From: JAYOFM01 sp038117225
GTDB lineage: Bacteria > Pseudomonadota > Alphaproteobacteria > Rhodospirillales > Casp-alpha2
Assembly: GCA_038117225.1 (NCBI GenBank)
Contig: JAYOFM010000122.1
Coordinates: 1 to 9,798, forward strand
Direction: 5' to 3'
Length of the DNA: 9,798 nt
Shown: positions 6,997-9,798 of the stretch, in pieces
Layout of the letters: each line of letters begins with the position of its first letter
How positions within the stretch are numbered: the first letter of the stretch is position 1
Position numbers and translations under genes: made by a program
The notes under the pieces: model-generated
Database searches by the model: none
What the model was told of the DNA's origin: nothing
What the model saw: only the letters and a program-made list of their open reading frames with translations

Positions 6997-7166
6997 CCCA
7001 CCGGCGCACACAATCGCCTCCGATCATCTGATCAACACGTTCTCCCGCACCGCCTCCGCCAACGCCCGTCGGCAAGGTGACCGCCGAGCCGGCCCTGTAT
7101 CGACGCGGCTGTCGGGGCGGAATGCACGTGAATTTGACGTCACGGCGGTATTAACTACGTTGATGA

Positions 7167-7181
7167 GAACATATATCGAAC
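7167..7181. promoter_or_regulatory. LexA (SOS) box, alphaproteobacterial type
   Basis: GAAC-ATATATC-GAAC on the plus strand reads GTTC-GATATAT-GTTC on the minus strand, an exact GTTC-N7-GTTC match to the alphaproteobacterial LexA consensus, with the A/T-rich core typical of strong sites. On the minus strand, TTGATC (7199-7194) and TATATG (7175-7170) are spaced by 18 bp around the box. On the plus strand, TTGATG (7160-7165) and AATATG (7183-7188) are spaced by 17 bp. Either promoter would be occluded by LexA. No recognisable SOS gene lies on either side: leftward it would read about 400 nt of empty DNA before pccA, and rightward it reads antisense to the pit 3' end. Confidence 0.65.
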
Positions 7182-7264
7182 AAATATGAAGCAGATCAAG
7201 GAAAATTTTGTGAAACGGTGAGGCAACACGATGCGAGCCCCTGAACACCGTCGGCGACAGGTCG

Positions 7265-8755
7265 CTATTCGGCCACGGACGCCGAGAACAGATGGAACAC
7301 GAAGCTCAGTTTTCGCAATCGCTGCTTGTTGTCGAGTTTATTGACCGTCGTTTGCGGCAGCAGTTTCCATTCCGGACTGGCGTTTTCCAGGTCCGCGGCC
7401 AGTTCCCACGCATGCTGGTAGGCGCGGCCGGACAGCCTCTCCAGGGCGGCGATCTGGGCCGGCGTGAACCACGCGCGATCGAGGGTCTCGATTTTGCCGG
7501 CATCGATCCGCAGCGGCGTCAGCTTGGTCGCCGAGATGACCATCCGCTCCTGCGCCGTGGTTAGGCGAATGTGTTCGCGCATGGCATCGCGGAACTCGAC
7601 CGACGACTCAAACTCCCGGTTGGCCAGATTCGCCAGATCCTCGGTGAAGATGCCGGCATCACGGATGCGGCTCGCGGCGCTTGCCGTCAGTTCATGGTGG
7701 GTGCCGTGATAGACGGGCTGGTTGAACACGTTCTGCATGACGAACAGGCCGACGAAGCAGATGATTCCGGACAGGAACGGCGTCAGCGCCCACCCGGAAC
7801 CAATGCGCGCCAGCACCTTCCAGCGGATGCCGCGTCCGCCTTTCAGCAGCGCGATGCCGATGACCGCGCCGATGACAACCTCGGAACTCGACACCGGAAC
7901 CAGCGGGAACGTGGGCAGTCCGAGGCTGGCGAGGAGATGTTCCAGTTCCTCGGAGGCGAAGATCAGCAGCACCAGCGAATGCGACATGATCACCACCCAG
8001 GCGGCGATGGGCGATAGGGTGAACAGCGCCGAGCCAACCGTGTGGACGACATTGTGCGAATAGGTCATGACGCCGACGGCGATGGCCAATCCGCCGACCA
8101 GGAACAGTTGCTGCACCGACGTGACCGTCAACATTCCGAACAGGGTGAATTCGGTGAAGGGCGATGCCGGAACGAAGACGCCCATGACATTGGCGATGTT
8201 GTTGGCGCCGAGACTGTAGGCGCCGAACGACCCGGCGACGATGAGGCCGAGACGCGTATAGGCATCAATGCGCAACAGGTGAAGATCGGACCAGCGCAAG
8301 TATAGCGTGGTCAGTTTCATCAGCCCCATGGCAAAAACAGCGGCCAGGGCGGGTCCAAGTATCCAGCCGGAAAGAATATGGGTCAGGGCGCCGTAATCGG
8401 TCACCGTGCCGCTGAAGAAATTCCAGCCCATGATGGCGCCGACGATCGCCTGCGTGGTGGAAACCGGTAGCCCCGCCTTGGTCATCCAATAAACAGTGAC
8501 ACCGGCGCCGAAGGCGGTGACGAAGGAGCCGCCGAGCGCATCGACGGCCCCCAGCTTGCCCAGGGTCTGCACCGGGCCGGAGCCGCTGATGACGGCGCCG
8601 AGGACGACGAAGATGCTGCACAGGATCGCCGCCGTGCGCCACCGCAGCATGCGCGAACCGATGGCGGTGCCGAAGATATTTCCCAGGTGATTGGCGCCGA
8701 GGCCCCAGCCGAGAAACAACCCGCTGCTGAGATAAAAGAGGACCAGAATATCCAA
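7265..8755 (-). CDS. PiT-family inorganic anion (phosphate) transporter, signature aspartates replaced
   Basis: Inner-membrane permease of the PiT family, which normally imports phosphate with H+ or Na+. About 496 aa, with 9-10 predicted membrane helices up to residue ~344. The internal duplication is visible as GLGANHLGNIFGTAIGS (helix 1) and SLGANNIANVMGVF, each matching the family motif GANDxxN. PVSTTQAIVGAI and SSSEVVIGAVIGIAL are the paired re-entrant motifs. The Asp of the first GAND is His23 (CAC, 8689-8687) and that of the second is Asn186 (AAC, 8200-8198). A hydrophilic tail of about 150 residues (346-496) follows the last helix; I do not recognise it. TTG at 8755 was chosen as start because AAAGG lies 8 nt upstream and it begins at the first helix. 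ATG at 8803 or 8887 would add Arg-rich leaders. Divergent from the response regulator; no Pho box was seen upstream. Substrate is uncertain. Confidence 0.8.
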   Translation of the reverse strand: MDILVLFYLSSGLFLGWGLGANHLGNIFGTAIGSRMLRWRTAAILCSIFVVLGAVISGSGPVQTLGKLGAVDALGGSFVTAFGAGVTVYWMTKAGLPVSTTQAIVGAIMGWNFFSGTVTDYGALTHILSGWILGPALAAVFAMGLMKLTTLYLRWSDLHLLRIDAYTRLGLIVAGSFGAYSLGANNIANVMGVFVPASPFTEFTLFGMLTVTSVQQLFLVGGLAIAVGVMTYSHNVVHTVGSALFTLSPIAAWVVIMSHSLVLLIFASEELEHLLASLGLPTFPLVPVSSSEVVIGAVIGIALLKGGRGIRWKVLARIGSGWALTPFLSGIICFVGLFVMQNVFNQPVYHGTHHELTASAASRIRDAGIFTEDLANLANREFESSVEFRDAMREHIRLTTAQERMVISATKLTPLRIDAGKIETLDRAWFTPAQIAALERLSGRAYQHAWELAADLENASPEWKLLPQTTVNKLDNKQRLRKLSFVFHLFSASVAE

Positions 8756-8956
8756 GAACAATACCTTTCGCGGGCCTCGTCGGCACCGTGTCGGTGACGA
8801 CATTCCCAAGGGATGTTTGCGCGCGGAGATGAAACATCGACGCCGACGCCGGTCGAATATCGCGGGGGCCGAAATTAGCCCCTGCATTTGATCGATCGGT
8901 CGGGGTACTCTAGGCGAATACGGCCGGCGGTAAATTGAACCGATGGGCAGGAAACG

Positions 8957-8995
8957 ATGACTGTTGGTAGCCTAAAGTTGAAGATCGCGGCATGA
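8957..8995 (+). CDS. Putative 12-codon leader peptide coupled to the response regulator
   Basis: ATG at 8957 opens a short frame encoding MTVGSLKLKIAA and a TGA at 8993-8995. The stop overlaps the response regulator ATG in the tetranucleotide ATGA. AGGA lies 4-5 nt before the leader ATG (GGCAGGAAACG), a better ribosome binding site than anything directly before the regulator (GAAG about 9 nt upstream). This arrangement suggests that ribosomes initiate on the leader and re-initiate on the regulator. The peptide has no obvious attenuator codon run. It is too short to be proved by composition, so confidence is moderate. Confidence 0.4.
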   Translation: MTVGSLKLKIAA

Positions 8996-9636
8996 ACATC
9001 CTGATCGTCGACGATCACGCGCTTTTTCGCGAGGGCCTCAGCCTACTGCTGTCGAAACTATTTCCCGATATGGTCGTCGGCGACGCCAAGGACGTGGACG
9101 GCGCGCGCGAGGCATTGCACCAGTCCGCCGCGTGGGAACTGGTGTTGCTGGATTTGAACATGCCCGGCATGGATGACTTTAAAGGGCTGCGCGGATTGAA
9201 GGCGGCGTTTCCCGAGATTCCCATGGCTATCCTGTCCATGTCGGATTCCCTGGAGGACATTCACGCGGCGATCCACAATGGCGCCGCCGGGTACATCCTG
9301 AAATCATCCGACCACACGATCCTGGAAGCCGCCATCACGCTGCTAATTGCCGGACACATTTACGTGCCGCCGCATGCGCTGTCGATCCTCGGCGGCGGCA
9401 CGAGCCGATCGGAGCAGAACACGGTGCATCCGACCTTCGACTGCCTGACGTCGCGCGAACGCCAGGTCCTCGCCCAAATTATGGAAGGCCATTCCAACAA
9501 GGCCATCGCCCGCACCCTTGGCATCCTTGAAGGCACGGTCAAGAAACACGCCCATGCGGTGTTTCGAAAGCTCGGCGTGGCCAATCGCATACAGGCGGCG
9601 AACCTGGCGCGCAAACAGGGTTTTCCGACAGCCTGA
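8992..9636 (+). CDS. NarL/FixJ-family response regulator (REC-LuxR HTH)
   Basis: Cytosolic two-component transcription factor of 214 aa. The REC domain (residues 1-120) has the acidic pair Asp7-Asp8, phosphoacceptor Asp54 in LVLLDLNMPG, switch residue Ser82 (AILSMSDS) and Lys104 (GYILKSS), so phosphorylation chemistry is intact. A linker of about 25 residues leads to a LuxR-type HTH at about 148-208 (LTSRERQVLAQIMEGHSNKAIARTLGILEGTVKKHAHAVFRKLGVANRIQAA), with the hallmark glutamate in SREREVL-like context and GTVKKH recognition helix. Target genes are unknown. It is divergent from the PiT-family gene and convergent with a histidine kinase gene, its most likely partner. Translation may be coupled to the leader ORF that overlaps its start. 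Confidence 0.93.
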   Translation: MNILIVDDHALFREGLSLLLSKLFPDMVVGDAKDVDGAREALHQSAAWELVLLDLNMPGMDDFKGLRGLKAAFPEIPMAILSMSDSLEDIHAAIHNGAAGYILKSSDHTILEAAITLLIAGHIYVPPHALSILGGGTSRSEQNTVHPTFDCLTSRERQVLAQIMEGHSNKAIARTLGILEGTVKKHAHAVFRKLGVANRIQAANLARKQGFPTA

Positions 9637-9644
9637 TCACGCGG

Positions 9645-9662
9645 CGCTCGTGCCGGCGAGCG
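9645..9662. terminator. Hairpin between convergent genes, possible bidirectional terminator
   Basis: CGCTCG (9645-9650) and CGAGCG (9657-9662) form a perfect 6-bp stem around TGCCGG, which can close one more T-G pair to leave a four-base loop. It sits in the 34-nt gap between the response regulator stop and the kinase stop. Neither side has a U-run, so intrinsic termination is only plausible. Confidence 0.3.
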
Positions 9663-9670
9663 GGAATACG

Positions 9671-9798
9671 TTACGTTCCGGTCGCCTCGGCGAGCGGCAC
9701 AACGAGGCGGAACACAGTTCCGGCGCCGACCCGCGATGTCAGGTGCAGGTCGTGGCCCAACAGCCTTGCCGCCCGCCGGGCAATGGCCAGACCAAGCC
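9671..9798 (-). CDS. Sensor histidine kinase, C-terminal end only (5' part beyond window)
   Basis: The last 41 residues of a minus-strand frame are visible, ending at TAA 9673-9671. They read LGLAIARRAARLLGHDLHLTSRVGAGTVFRLVVPL..., the G2-box end of a HATPase_c domain (usual form GLGLAIxRxLAxLLGGxLxLxSxxGxGSxFxLxLP). The ATP-binding N and G1 boxes, the phosphorylated histidine and any sensor domain lie beyond base 9798. The order of motifs and the final beta strand are standard for a histidine kinase or hybrid kinase. It converges on the response regulator with a gap of 34 nt, so they are probable partners although not in one operon. Type and signal cannot be judged. Confidence 0.85.
   Translation of the reverse strand, partial: LGLAIARRAARLLGHDLHLTSRVGAGTVFRLVVPLAEATGT

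Larger units (their letters stand above)
6755..7264. other. 510-nt gene-poor intergenic region between pit and pccA
   Basis: No ORF here has family resemblance or a convincing start. Three things are visible: A/T-richer short repeats at about 6865-7000, a LexA box at 7167-7181 with promoter-like hexamers on both strands, and GTGAATTTGACGTCAC, a loose inverted repeat around 7128-7143. The part next to pccA (6755-6860) should hold its ribosome binding site and possibly its promoter, but no clear -35/-10 pair stands out. No hairpin with a U-run was found after the pit stop. A small RNA cannot be excluded. Confidence 0.7.

Noticed and set aside
6050..7189. 379-aa plus-strand ORF antisense to pccA
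   Set aside because: Most of it lies opposite pccA; composition is His/Asp/Gly-rich as expected for a shadow of a high-GC gene, with no domain and no good ribosome site.
7186..7221. 11-codon frame MKQIKENFVKR just after the LexA box
   Set aside because: Its ATG lies within the plus-strand -10-like hexamer AATATG, so a transcript from that promoter would start downstream of it, and no ribosome site precedes it.
7024..7248. 74-aa minus-strand ORF in the gene-poor region
   Set aside because: Its start lies upstream of the LexA box and its promoter hexamers, no ribosome site is seen, and the translation has no recognisable domain. A shorter frame from GTG 7143 is kept only as a speculation under the LexA finding.
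7240..7268. GCGAC-AG-GTCGC as terminator of the PiT-family gene
   Set aside because: A two-base loop is too tight for a hairpin, and no U-run follows.
8880..8960. GATCGATC palindrome between the PiT gene and the response regulator as an operator or Pho box
   Set aside because: Too short and of common composition in GC-rich DNA; no CTGTCAT-type Pho repeats were found.

Overview
The window looks like chromosomal DNA of a GC-rich alphaproteobacterium, probably Rhodospirillales-like. The reasons are the LipB and PccA sequence style, a LiuR-like MerR regulator, a GTTC-N7-GTTC LexA box of the alphaproteobacterial type, and a strong GC bias that creates many long spurious antisense ORFs. No phage, CRISPR or complete mobile element is present.

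Left block (1-2778, all minus strand). In transcription order it holds a tRNA-Leu(GAG), the magnesium transporter/channel mgtE, a small MerR-family regulator resembling LiuR, and an L-aspartate dehydrogenase (nadX type) cut by the window edge. The regulator and dehydrogenase are 16 nt apart and form a likely operon. A perfect 16-bp palindrome sits in the 42-nt gap between mgtE and the regulator, inside a plausible promoter.

Middle block (2893-6754). The plus strand carries lipB (octanoyltransferase) overlapping a GGDEF diguanylate cyclase by 17 nt. The cyclase has the CZB-GGDEF layout of DgcZ, but two of the four expected zinc ligands are replaced. Converging on it from the minus strand is propionyl-CoA carboxylase alpha subunit (pccA), translationally coupled by a GTGA overlap to an acylphosphatase.

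Gene-poor block (6755-7264). About 510 nt hold no convincing gene. They contain A/T-richer short repeats resembling the end of an IS21-type element, and an exact LexA box with promoter-like hexamers facing both ways but no recognisable target gene.

Right block (7265-9798). A PiT-family transporter (minus) has both signature aspartates replaced, by His and Asn. Divergent from it is a NarL/FixJ-type response regulator preceded by a 12-codon leader ORF whose stop overlaps the regulator start. Convergent with the regulator is the 3' end of a histidine kinase gene, its likely partner.

No single new multi-gene system is evident. The most interesting points are the degenerate CZB domain, the PiT protein without its aspartates, the orphan LexA box and the coupled leader peptide.
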